This document shows positions 29,727 to 39,254 of a DNA stretch of 63,264 nt, in pieces. Numbering within the stretch: the stretch's first letter is position 1; the number at the start of each line of letters is the position of its first letter. The stretch comes from a virus, in the IMG/VR virus record IMGVR_UViG_3300036770_000545, positions 1-63,264 of that record, one strand, 5' to 3'. The position numbers and the translations under genes were made by a program. A model generated the notes under the pieces. That model worked only from the letters and a program-made list of their open reading frames with translations, made no database searches and was not told where the DNA came from.

Positions 29727-32567
29727 ATGACAAATCAACTAGACCTTTTAAGCACTGTGCAACCATCCGATGGGTGGTTTGCTGTGTTGGGTATAAAGGG
29801 TGAAGATGATGTCATTCAACGGTTGGTAGCCACAAGAGAAGAAGTTGACCGGCTGAGCGATGAGTTTGTAGCAGAAGAAAGAAACGTCTACTTTGGTGTA
29901 GCCAAGTTTGCAACCAATAAGAATCGGCAAAAAGCCAACGTGCTGGCACTGCGGTCCTTTTGGTTGGATATTGATTGCGGAGAACTAAAGGCTGAAGTAA
30001 ACCCAAAAACAGGGCGTCCAGAAGGCTACATCGACCAAGCCACCGGATTGCAAGCACTCCAGCAGTTCTGCAAAACAATAGGATTACCCCGACCAATAAT
30101 CGTCAACTCTGGCAGAGGCATACATGTCTACTGGCCTTTGACACGCGATGTATCACGCGAAGAGTGGGAGCCTGTTGCTAGCAGACTGCGTGACCTTTGT
30201 GTACTGCACAACTTTCACATTGACGGCAAAGTTTTTGAGGTCGCCAGAATCCTAAGAATCCCTGGAACCTACAACTTCAAAGATGATCCGCCTACATCAG
30301 TAGAAGTTATTAGTGATGGGGCACCCGTTGAATACGAAGTTTTTCGTTCTTTACTCGGGGTCAAAGCCCCAACTGAAGCACCACCGAAGCGTGAACTGAC
30401 TGAACTGGCAAAGTCGATGATGAGCAACACGACATCCAGCTTCAAGAAGATCATGATACGCAGTGCTAACGGCAACGGTTGCCAGCAACTGCTGGATGCT
30501 TTTGAGAACCAAGAATCGTTGTCTGAGCCCCGTTGGTTCGATGTGCTGTCAATTGCTAAGTTTTGCAGTGACCGTAACGTTGCCATCCACAAGATGTCTG
30601 AGGGGCATCCAGACTACGATTACGCTACTACAGAAGAAAAAACCAATCACATTGTAGGACCACACACTTGCTTGGAGTTTGAGAAAAGCAACCCAGGAGG
30701 GTGTGATGGATGTCCGTTCAAGGACAAAATTAAGTCCCCCATAGTGCTGGGCAAAGAGGTGCAGGAGGCTTCCGAAGAAGACAACACCATCGTGATTGAG
30801 GGTGAAGAGGACGAGGAAGATGAAGTACACCGCATACCCGACTACCCAAGCCCATTCTTTCGGGGGAAAAACGGGGGTATCTACAGATCAGCAGGTGATG
30901 AAGAGGAACCTATCAGGGTTTACGAGCATGACCTGTACGTAGTAAAGCGGATGAAAGACCCAGTTGTGGGGGATGTAGTTGTGATGAAACTGCACCTGCC
31001 ACGAGACGGCGTCAAAGAGTTCGTCGTACCCAACACACATGTAACAGACCAAAACGAATTACGAAAAGCTCTATCTAGCCACGGCGTAGTTTGCGGCAAA
31101 AAGTCGTTTGGGCTGTTGATGGAATACATCATTTCGTCTATTAGGGAACTGCAATTTAAAAGGAAGGCTGAGCAAATGAGGCAACAATTTGGATGGGCTG
31201 ACAAGAACAGCAAGTTCATTATTGGAGACAGAGAGATTACTCCTGACGGTGTTTTTCACAGTCCACCATCAAGTACCACAGCTAACATTGCCAACCACTT
31301 ACAGCCCGTAGGTAGCTTTGAAAGCTGGAAAGAAGTCTTTAATTTGTACGGCGCACCGGGGTTGGAACCCCATGCTTTTGCCACGCTGACTGCCTTTGGG
31401 TCTCCCCTGCTTAGTTTCTTGGGGCAGAACGGAGCCATCATAAATGTGATACACCCCGACTCAGGCACAGGCAAGACGACCATTTTGCACATGTGCAACA
31501 GCGTCTACGGAGACCCGGCACGGCTATGTGCCATGTGGGACGACACGCTAAACGCCAAGATTTTGCGGTTGGGGGTGATGAACAACTTGCCCTTTACCGT
31601 GGATGAGATGACCAATATGACCCCGGCAGACTTCTCAACGCTGGCCTACTCCATGTCACAGGGACGGGGGAAAGATCGGGTCAAGGCTAGTTCCAACGAA
31701 CTCAGGCTAAACCTAACATCCTGGCAATCCATATCGCTATGCTCTTCCAACGCGTCTTTCTACGAGAAGATGGCGTCTTTGAAAAACTCTCCTGATGGCG
31801 AGTTGATGCGGTTGATTGAGTACAAGATTGAGCAGAACGGAGTCATCGAAGTAAGCAAAGCCAAGCAGATGTTTGACCACCAGCTAAAGCATAACTTTGG
31901 ACATGCGGGCGACATTTACGCTAAGTGGCTAGTAGAGAACCTAGAAGAAGCCAAGACCACTGTGCTTAGCATCCAAGCCAAGATCGACAAAGAGTTGCGG
32001 CTTACCCAACGAGAGCGCTTCTGGTCGGCAGTAGCAGCAGCAAACATTACCGGTGGGTTGATTGCTAAGAACTGTGGGCTGCTCGATTGGGACATGAAGG
32101 CAATCTACAAGTGGGCTACCCAGATGATTCTTAGCCTACGCGCAGAGGTTAAGCCCCCAGCAAGTGATGTCATGTCGGTGATCGGTGACTACATTAACCG
32201 GCACATGCAGAATATTTTGGTGGTTAATGACAACGTAGACCGGCGCACTGCTATGCCCTCTCTGCCTACCGCCGAGCCAAAAGGCGAACTACTTGTACGG
32301 TATGAGCCTGACACCAAGAAGATGTTTATTGCAGCAAAACCGTTTAAGAACGACTGCGTGAAGTTTCAAGTGAACTACAAAGACACGCTACAGCAGCTAG
32401 AAAAGAAGGGTATCTTCCTTGGTACCACAAATAAACGGCTTTCTAAAGGTATGAAGATCGTGTCGCCGGGAGTGCACTCATTGATATTTGATTGTGCTAG
32501 CAGCGAGTTCATTAGCATGGATGACTTTGTGCAACCCGAGGACAGCCATGCAGGTGGAGAAGGTTAG
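29727..32567 (+). CDS. Primase-helicase (AEP-type primase plus SF3/DUF927-like ATPase)
   Basis: 946 aa from ATG 29727. The N-terminal primase-like part has WLDIDCGE near 79, NSGRGIHVYW near 128 and RILRIPGTYNF near 174. A Cys-rich part (CDGCPFKDKI) lies near 330. The C-terminal ATPase has DSGTGKTT near 577 and VDEMTNM near 629. Fused primase-helicases start and unwind phage forks. It shows no ribosome binding site, and a terminator-like hairpin lies just upstream, so expression is probably restricted. Confidence 0.85.
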   Translation: MTNQLDLLSTVQPSDGWFAVLGIKGEDDVIQRLVATREEVDRLSDEFVAEERNVYFGVAKFATNKNRQKANVLALRSFWLDIDCGELKAEVNPKTGRPEGYIDQATGLQALQQFCKTIGLPRPIIVNSGRGIHVYWPLTRDVSREEWEPVASRLRDLCVLHNFHIDGKVFEVARILRIPGTYNFKDDPPTSVEVISDGAPVEYEVFRSLLGVKAPTEAPPKRELTELAKSMMSNTTSSFKKIMIRSANGNGCQQLLDAFENQESLSEPRWFDVLSIAKFCSDRNVAIHKMSEGHPDYDYATTEEKTNHIVGPHTCLEFEKSNPGGCDGCPFKDKIKSPIVLGKEVQEASEEDNTIVIEGEEDEEDEVHRIPDYPSPFFRGKNGGIYRSAGDEEEPIRVYEHDLYVVKRMKDPVVGDVVVMKLHLPRDGVKEFVVPNTHVTDQNELRKALSSHGVVCGKKSFGLLMEYIISSIRELQFKRKAEQMRQQFGWADKNSKFIIGDREITPDGVFHSPPSSTTANIANHLQPVGSFESWKEVFNLYGAPGLEPHAFATLTAFGSPLLSFLGQNGAIINVIHPDSGTGKTTILHMCNSVYGDPARLCAMWDDTLNAKILRLGVMNNLPFTVDEMTNMTPADFSTLAYSMSQGRGKDRVKASSNELRLNLTSWQSISLCSSNASFYEKMASLKNSPDGELMRLIEYKIEQNGVIEVSKAKQMFDHQLKHNFGHAGDIYAKWLVENLEEAKTTVLSIQAKIDKELRLTQRERFWSAVAAANITGGLIAKNCGLLDWDMKAIYKWATQMILSLRAEVKPPASDVMSVIGDYINRHMQNILVVNDNVDRRTAMPSLPTAEPKGELLVRYEPDTKKMFIAAKPFKNDCVKFQVNYKDTLQQLEKKGIFLGTTNKRLSKGMKIVSPGVHSLIFDCASSEFISMDDFVQPEDSHAGGEG

Positions 32568-32742
32568 TTACCGAATCAACTGGAAAAAGTTCAAAAAGGG
32601 GTGGTCGTTCTTCATCCCTTGCCTCAACCCTAGCAAAGCTAAAAAAGAAATCCTTGAAACCACAAACCGCTTTCGCTACAAAATCCTAACAAAAGTAGTG
32701 ATTGAGGAGGGGATAAAGGGTTTACGAGTATGGCGAGTTTGA
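32548..32742 (+). CDS. Small basic protein (64 aa)
   Basis: ATG 32548 overlaps the primase gene by 20 bp. Reads MQVEKVSYRINWKKFKKGWS then FFIPCLNPSKAKKEI. Likely a helper of unknown function, possibly nucleic-acid binding. Confidence 0.6.
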   Translation: MQVEKVSYRINWKKFKKGWSFFIPCLNPSKAKKEILETTNRFRYKILTKVVIEEGIKGLRVWRV

Positions 32743-32748
32743 TATACT
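32721..32748 (+). promoter_or_regulatory. Candidate promoter for a small RNA
   Basis: TTTACG (32721-32726), 16 bp, TATACT (32743-32748), just before a hairpin and terminator and with no gene downstream. Confidence 0.45.
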
Positions 32749-32753
32749 GGCCT

Positions 32754-32823
32754 CGGAAGAATCGCTCCTTCCGTTTCCTTGGTGGTTCCTTTACGCCCCC
32801 GGCCTCAAAACCGGGGGCTTTTT
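32754..32823 (+). ncRNA. Candidate small RNA of about 70 nt
   Basis: From the promoter at 32721, a transcript starting near 32754 would hold a 6-bp hairpin CGGAAG/CTTCCG (32754-32773) and end at the strong terminator (32795-32823). No reading frame of note is in it. It could instead be only the operon's 3' end. Confidence 0.4.
32795..32823 (+). terminator. Strong terminator of the rightward operon
   Basis: GCCCCCGG (32795-32802), loop CCTCAAAA, CCGGGGGC (32811-32818), five T. Lies between convergent operons, before the end of the giant minus-strand gene. Confidence 0.95.
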
Positions 32824-35800
32824 ACTTCTGCTCTTGGGGAACCCTAGTTTTTTCAGTTAACTCGAAAACAGTATTCGCTAACCTCGGGTCAACAGAAAGT
32901 CCTTCTTCAGCTATTGCTCTGCGTTTGGCTTTACCCGAAAGCGAACTAATTATGGTGTCTTGAGTAATTGGTAGTACAGCTTGATTTTTGTAGTTGTACT
33001 CAGCTATCGCTGTATAAGCTTCATCTATTGCTTCGTCATTAGCTTCTGTTGGGTTTTCGTTATACCGCACGTAGGCTTTGTCCAAATCTCTGAGAACTTT
33101 AGTACGTTCTTTTTCGATGGTTCTGACCATCTGCTTAGCCCTAAAGTTTTTCTTCTGTATCTCAGCCACTTCCGTGCTTTGGAATCCAAGAGATTGTGCA
33201 AGCAGCTTGCCAGTGGTGTACCACTCGGCATCCCGTATTTGATCTCCAGAACTAGTTTTTAAACCTTCTTCACGCAAACGGTTAGCCGTTATTAACCCAC
33301 GTATAAATGCGGGTGATATTTTTTCAAGTGCTTTGTTTAGCTCACCATTGTTATAGTCATCAAGAGCGGCAAACATTTGTTCACCCATAGAACCAAACGG
33401 ACCTGCAAGACCAATTAAAAAGTTTTGCCATGCTTCTCTTGAAGTAGCAGCAGGAACATCTTCTCGGAACCACATACCATCAAGTGATGTAGATGCAGCA
33501 ATATTTAAGTCGGTTAGCCCGGATATTGGACCCATTTTTACAGATCGCTGTAAAGTCAGGGCTTGTTCTTCTGTTAAACCTAACGCTGTGGCAAGATCAC
33601 TTCCAGAGCCAAAGTAAGTTGGAATAAGCCACTCTTCAAACCACAACTTGAGGTTACGTTTACCTAGCGGATTGCCCTCATCATTTTCATCGTAGAAGAG
33701 GTCTTCATCTTCATCACCCATTTCAGGGCGTAATGCTTCCCGTAAACCTTCTGCAAGCCCCAGTATCATGCTGTAACCGGGCAGACCTACTACACCAGCA
33801 AACAACCAAGTCATGCCGAGAGTACCGAAGAACTTAATTGCTGCGTCTCGCTTATCCTCTTTATTGAGGTAAGGCAGCATCCCGTAAAAATTACGCACCA
33901 GATATGAAGTCATCTGGAGGGGATAAGTCATAAACTGCGTACCTAATTTAGTAGCAGCATTGGCTTTCATCAAACGGGGTTTGTTGTACTGGGTGTAGTT
34001 AAACAACGACTCATAGACCAGCTTGGTTGCTACATCAATTGCTTTAGTAGCTGCTTCATTGTCATTCAACCCCTGTTCTTTGGACCGAGCAAATTCCAAC
34101 TCAAAGGCCGACATGTACATGGTTTCACGGGAAATACGCTCAAGGTGATGGAAAGCACCACCCATAAAATTTAAGATGGCGTGAAAACCTTTACTTGGAA
34201 GCCCTTGATACTCAGCAGTTGGTGCCTGCGCCCGTGCAGTCATGTCAGACGCATAGGTAGACATAAACAAATCTTTGTCCTGTCCAGCTTCCCACGCACG
34301 CTTTAGTATTCTGCGATAGTTCAGATTAGGGTGCTTATTGACATAAGCAGAATCATTTATTGAAGGCTCACCCCATTTAGTAGTGACGTTACCGTTTGCA
34401 TCCCGTTTTGTAGTACCAAACTTGTTAAAGAGATTGGAGTAACGAGCAGCAGTGGCTGCGGCTTTTATTGTTCCATATTCAGCAGCCAGAACCGGCAAAC
34501 CAACAATAGGAAGCTGCGTCATCTGCACTAGAGCAGACTTGGGGGATGTCAGCATGTAATAAAACACTGCTTGGTTGCCTATGTTTGCTAAAGCATCCCA
34601 GTTAAACTCCCCTGGCACTTGAGGAGTCATCTCCGCAGTGGCACGAATTGCAATCTCATCTACGAATGCACGTAGCTTCAGCGCATCTGGATTACCTGCA
34701 AGTTCAGCATAAGCAGACCCAAGGGCCAGCCTAACGTCATCAGCATAAGCCAGACGAGAAAGCTGGTTAGCCGCAGTATGCTGAGAAGTGATGAAGTTGC
34801 GAAGCACATCCGCACTAAAACCAGTCTTACCTTGGCGGTGAGTGAATTTACGGCGGATGTCTCGATCAGGCAAAGTCATCAAATACATCTGATAGACCTG
34901 ATCTTTAACTGCATCTATGTCAGTAATACCAGCTTTGCCAGTAGTAGGGTCTACAACGCTTCCATCTTCAAGTGCTTTGAAGATGTCTTTAAGCATCTGG
35001 CTAGACTCCATTACTTCATTACGAATCTGATTTAGGTCGTCACCGACTTCAAAAGACTGGTCTGTGAGAACATCTTCGTAGGTCTTACCTGCTTCCTCTG
35101 CACGCTGACGAGCGTAGTTGTTACGAGCCGTTGCAGACTCAAACATGTGAAATTCACCTGACTTACCTTTGCCAATACGCAACCAGAAGTTGCCGTACCG
35201 CATAAGCGGGAAGTAAATTCCAAGTTGTTGGGCTTCTTGGAAAGTCTGCGTGATCTGAGCGATCAGCTTACCTTTAGGGGTGTTTGGGTTGTTAACCTGT
35301 CCGGGGATGTTAGCTTTAGTGATCTTGTCAATCAGCAACTGCTGGTGCAAGTCAAACGTATCCTTGTAGGCATCTTTTGCCATCTTAAAGATTTCGTGAC
35401 CCTCACCGTTGCCGTACTTGCCAAGCTGCTCCCAACCCTCGATGGTGTACTTTTCACCCGTATCAGGGTTAACAACTGTGCCGCCTTCGTAAACAATTTT
35501 AAGTTCATTCTCGCGTTTAGTAACCGCACCCTTGGCAGCAGTGCGTTGACGCGGAGTTTTAGCGGGATCAGCTAAAGCAGCTTGATAGTCAGCCTTGAGC
35601 TTTTGTAGCTGTGAGTCATTATTTAATGCACTAGCTAAGTCTTTATGTTGCGTTGGGTCAACAGCTAGCAGCGTAGATGCGTGCATAACTTCGCCTAGAG
35701 TACGACCTCCTTTTTCGTACCTCTGACCAAACTTAACCCATTGGGGTACCCGCTCAGCCAACTCACGAATCATCTTGGCACGCATACCAGCCATGTCTTG

Positions 35801-38800
35801 CACTGCGTCGTTTACTTTTTCTAGGTTAACAATCCTGTCACCAGCCCACCGAGTAATATCCTCAGTAGTCAAAGTTGGCATAATTTTTCGGATTGAACTT
35901 ACAGTCAACGCATCAAAAGTGGAACGCAATAGCCGGATTGCACTTTTGGCATTACGCGTTTCCATAAACAACTGACCAATGCCAGCGTTCTTTGCTGAAG
36001 CGTTGTTTGATTTAAGTATTTTTTCCAGTGTCTTGTTTTGCTTTCTAACCTTTTTAGCCGCAGCGATGATAGTGCCCTGAGAAGGAGTAGGGCCAGAAGC
36101 ACGTAACAACTGATCGGTAACGACAACAAGGTCTTGGAAAGCCGAGGCATACTGCGGCCCCATGTTAAACATCTTGCGTATGGACTGGACGAACTTAGTC
36201 AGCAAGCCACGGTTGAGCAGTTTCGATCCAAACTCATAACGCCCTGGGACTTTCTGCAAAAAGTTCTGCATCTCAGGCTGCGTAAGGCCATAGGCTACAA
36301 ACTCTTTGATGTCAGTAAAAGCGTTTAACTTGTCAAACAAGATGTCTTCTAGATCGTCAGTTTTACCCTTCACGTTCATTAGTGCGTAGAACTTATAAGC
36401 ACTCAGCATGGTTTTTTGCATCTCTTCCATTGCTGTCCGTGCTTGAGGGCTAACCGAATTGGGGTCTTTCAGCCACGCATTTATTTGCGCCATCGTTGCG
36501 CCATGGACTGCTTCATGCAAGAAGGTCATGTTGTTGATGCCTTCAAGCCCAGCCAAGTTGCTTAGATATATGGTGCGACCTTGATCGTTCTCGACATACA
36601 GACCCGTTGCTCCCCTGAACGCTGCACGGGTTTTGGTATCAGGAATGTCAGTGCGGGGGTCATTAACAATTACAAGCTTGACCCCTTTAAGAAATGGCTT
36701 GATGCGTTGGGCCAGCAACTTTTCAAACGCGTTGCCCGTACGCATGATGTACTCAGCTGCTTTAGTAGCTGTACCAAAGTCTTCAATAAGGTAGGAAGGA
36801 TCAGTCTCAGAGTTAGTAGACCCCTCTAACAGACCAGACCTAGCAGTCTGACTTTGCTGCGCACGCTGTTGTGCCCGACGCTTTTCCTGTGCGTCTACGC
36901 TGGGGTGGTCAATAACAGTCTTGGCAATCTGCTTGGCCTTAGATGTAGGGCTAATGTTGCGGTCAGCAAGAACACGGAAAGCCTCAGTTAGTGCAGCATC
37001 ACGTTCCGTTTGAAGTTCTAAACCAGCAGCTCTTGCCGCATCTAGGTTGTCGTAGTCGTCTGGATTAAACGGCTTCTCAATAACTTTACGTGCTTTTTCC
37101 GCAGCACGAATAGCATCTTTACCAACTTTTTGGCGTTCAGCACGTTGTGCTTCGGCAGCAGCTTGCTCTTCAGGAGTGCGTACCACAGGCTTGCGACCAC
37201 CTCGTTTACCCGGAGGCTTCAGCCCTGTTTCTGGGTTAACTGACAACTGAGATGCTGGCGTATTGGCAGTAGTCTGGTCAAGGGGTACGGTTTCAGTAGG
37301 TGCAGCAGTTTTAGTGACTTCCCGGGGCACTCCATCAATAATGGTGTTTTGCAGCGGAGTTAACTGATCTTGTACTTCGTTAACCCTGTCTACTGCCCCA
37401 AAAAAGTTTTCAATAAGCGGTCGAACTTCCGGCTTTAAAAAACTTCGGTCGTAATCGCTTAAATCTTTTCCTTCTCTTTCGTTCTCCAACGCAGACTCAA
37501 AATCACTTTTAAGTCGTGTGGGGTCGTAAAATTCAGAAGAAGTGATGTCAAAACCCAGCGCATCGTTAAGCGCTTGCGTTGCTCGCTCTTGTTCCACCTG
37601 TGCTGCGTCTAGTTCAGTATTTAGCGCGGTGAACTGAGTTTTTTCTTCGGGGGTAAGGGTATAGCGTTTGTTTGGGTCAGCAATAAGTAGCGCTGGGTCT
37701 ACACCCTCAGTAACCTCAGTTTCTGCTTGGCGTAGTGCAACGTCCTCAGAGACGTCAGCACCCTGATCTTTAGCCTCTTTAACGATCACATACGCACGAT
37801 TTAAGATGTCCGTAGCTACATAAGGAACGTACTTCTGCCGAATGGCGTCTTTAGTAACTGGTTCTATTGCAGGGAGTTCAACTGCTGCTCGGTCTCCAAC
37901 ATCACCAGCAGGTGCGCTAGGTACTCCCACTGCTTCGAGTCCAACTTCTGTAACTGCGGCGGTAGGTTCTGCATCGACTCTTTTCCCACTAGGCAAAGGA
38001 ACGCTAGGCTCACCTCCTCCGGTTCCAACTCCGGCACCTTCATCTATTGGCCCTCCTAGTGTTGTAAGGCGTCTACCTGCTTCCTTATACGCATTTATTT
38101 CAGACATACCGGGGTTCTCAGCTTTAACCTGAGTAACCAGTGCATCAAAGACTGGCCCCAACTGTTCGGCATTTGCCTGACGTAACTTGTTTTGTGCTTC
38201 TAGTTCAGCTTGTTTTCTTTCTCTTTGTTCTATAAAAGGAGAAACACCTTCTTTAGCGGTTTGAACTGTAGCTCCAAGACCTCCACCAACTATAGCGCCT
38301 TCAAGAGCACGTTCACCAAGTTCTTTTATGTCTGAACCACGTAAAGTGCCTGCGGTTTCACCAAGGTAAGAAGCAGACTCTTCTACCGCTTCGGTACCTG
38401 ATTGAACACCTGTTTCCTTAGCAATTCGACCTGTTACTGTAGATTCAGGAGTAGCTTTACCAATCCCAAGCCTTCTTGTTGCAAAACGCTCCAACGTAGC
38501 TTCAATTACGGCTGCACCTGCGGCGGCAGTCACGTCACTTACAGTAGCCTCGTTTAAAGTTTTATTATCATTTTTAACCCGTTCATCCAAAATTTCTTTT
38601 GTACGAGCGCCTACATAAGCAGGTAAATTTATTACTGCCGCCGCCATATCTGGGACAGAAGTAACTACTCGTTCTGCAATAAACGGAATTGTATTTAGCG
38701 GATTGTCTGCAAGATCACCAAGCTGTGTACTAGGGGCATATCCAATGTCTTTACCCCAATCTTTTAGCGACTTAGCCCAAGTAAATAACGGTTTAAGTTG

Positions 38801-39244
38801 TTGCTCCCCTTCAAGTTGTTCCTTAGTTAAATCAGAGAGAGGAACTGCTTTTTCTAAACGATCACCAAGGCGTTCACCAACTTCTGCAACAGCTTCTATG
38901 CCAGAACCAGTTAGCTCAGCAGCGCGACCGACCAAACCTTTAAATGGATTTTGCGTTTTTTCAACAAAAGGCTCTGCTTTAGGGACAAACCTAGCAGTCG
39001 GCACATTAGATGTAACAGGGACAGTCGGTTCCGGCGCAGTACCCGTAAAGAAAGAAGAAAAGTCTTCAGCAGGAGTTTCTTCTGCCTGTGCTGTTTCTAC
39101 CGGAACTGAGTCCAACTTCCCAGTAAAAGGCACAAATTTAGTGCCTTCGTCTTCTGGTTCGTCAAGTTTGCCCGTAAAAGGCACAAACTGAACAGACTTT
39201 TTTTCCGGTGGATCCAACTCTCCAGTAAAAGGCACAAATGCCAT
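32822..39244 (-). CDS. Giant ejected polyvalent virion protein with metallopeptidase motif
   Basis: 2140 aa. The N-terminus has three 17-residue repeats with FVPFTG at residues 3, 20 and 37. A low-complexity part follows, then TFLHEAVHGAT near residue 905-915: an HExxH zinc-peptidase motif. Around 1750-1850, FMTYPLQMTSYLVRNFYG and GVVGLPGYSMIL resemble the LPD38 domain of large polyvalent phage proteins. Such proteins are carried in the capsid and ejected into the cell. It is the largest gene and closes the late operon before the convergent terminator. Confidence 0.8.
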   Translation of the reverse strand: MAFVPFTGELDPPEKKSVQFVPFTGKLDEPEDEGTKFVPFTGKLDSVPVETAQAEETPAEDFSSFFTGTAPEPTVPVTSNVPTARFVPKAEPFVEKTQNPFKGLVGRAAELTGSGIEAVAEVGERLGDRLEKAVPLSDLTKEQLEGEQQLKPLFTWAKSLKDWGKDIGYAPSTQLGDLADNPLNTIPFIAERVVTSVPDMAAAVINLPAYVGARTKEILDERVKNDNKTLNEATVSDVTAAAGAAVIEATLERFATRRLGIGKATPESTVTGRIAKETGVQSGTEAVEESASYLGETAGTLRGSDIKELGERALEGAIVGGGLGATVQTAKEGVSPFIEQRERKQAELEAQNKLRQANAEQLGPVFDALVTQVKAENPGMSEINAYKEAGRRLTTLGGPIDEGAGVGTGGGEPSVPLPSGKRVDAEPTAAVTEVGLEAVGVPSAPAGDVGDRAAVELPAIEPVTKDAIRQKYVPYVATDILNRAYVIVKEAKDQGADVSEDVALRQAETEVTEGVDPALLIADPNKRYTLTPEEKTQFTALNTELDAAQVEQERATQALNDALGFDITSSEFYDPTRLKSDFESALENEREGKDLSDYDRSFLKPEVRPLIENFFGAVDRVNEVQDQLTPLQNTIIDGVPREVTKTAAPTETVPLDQTTANTPASQLSVNPETGLKPPGKRGGRKPVVRTPEEQAAAEAQRAERQKVGKDAIRAAEKARKVIEKPFNPDDYDNLDAARAAGLELQTERDAALTEAFRVLADRNISPTSKAKQIAKTVIDHPSVDAQEKRRAQQRAQQSQTARSGLLEGSTNSETDPSYLIEDFGTATKAAEYIMRTGNAFEKLLAQRIKPFLKGVKLVIVNDPRTDIPDTKTRAAFRGATGLYVENDQGRTIYLSNLAGLEGINNMTFLHEAVHGATMAQINAWLKDPNSVSPQARTAMEEMQKTMLSAYKFYALMNVKGKTDDLEDILFDKLNAFTDIKEFVAYGLTQPEMQNFLQKVPGRYEFGSKLLNRGLLTKFVQSIRKMFNMGPQYASAFQDLVVVTDQLLRASGPTPSQGTIIAAAKKVRKQNKTLEKILKSNNASAKNAGIGQLFMETRNAKSAIRLLRSTFDALTVSSIRKIMPTLTTEDITRWAGDRIVNLEKVNDAVQDMAGMRAKMIRELAERVPQWVKFGQRYEKGGRTLGEVMHASTLLAVDPTQHKDLASALNNDSQLQKLKADYQAALADPAKTPRQRTAAKGAVTKRENELKIVYEGGTVVNPDTGEKYTIEGWEQLGKYGNGEGHEIFKMAKDAYKDTFDLHQQLLIDKITKANIPGQVNNPNTPKGKLIAQITQTFQEAQQLGIYFPLMRYGNFWLRIGKGKSGEFHMFESATARNNYARQRAEEAGKTYEDVLTDQSFEVGDDLNQIRNEVMESSQMLKDIFKALEDGSVVDPTTGKAGITDIDAVKDQVYQMYLMTLPDRDIRRKFTHRQGKTGFSADVLRNFITSQHTAANQLSRLAYADDVRLALGSAYAELAGNPDALKLRAFVDEIAIRATAEMTPQVPGEFNWDALANIGNQAVFYYMLTSPKSALVQMTQLPIVGLPVLAAEYGTIKAAATAARYSNLFNKFGTTKRDANGNVTTKWGEPSINDSAYVNKHPNLNYRRILKRAWEAGQDKDLFMSTYASDMTARAQAPTAEYQGLPSKGFHAILNFMGGAFHHLERISRETMYMSAFELEFARSKEQGLNDNEAATKAIDVATKLVYESLFNYTQYNKPRLMKANAATKLGTQFMTYPLQMTSYLVRNFYGMLPYLNKEDKRDAAIKFFGTLGMTWLFAGVVGLPGYSMILGLAEGLREALRPEMGDEDEDLFYDENDEGNPLGKRNLKLWFEEWLIPTYFGSGSDLATALGLTEEQALTLQRSVKMGPISGLTDLNIAASTSLDGMWFREDVPAATSREAWQNFLIGLAGPFGSMGEQMFAALDDYNNGELNKALEKISPAFIRGLITANRLREEGLKTSSGDQIRDAEWYTTGKLLAQSLGFQSTEVAEIQKKNFRAKQMVRTIEKERTKVLRDLDKAYVRYNENPTEANDEAIDEAYTAIAEYNYKNQAVLPITQDTIISSLSGKAKRRAIAEEGLSVDPRLANTVFELTEKTRVPQEQK

Positions 39245-39254
39245 ACTGAACTCC

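Noticed and set aside
32743-32822. tRNA gene between the convergent operons
   Set aside because: No cloverleaf or T-loop consensus could be formed; hairpin plus terminator explains the sequence better.
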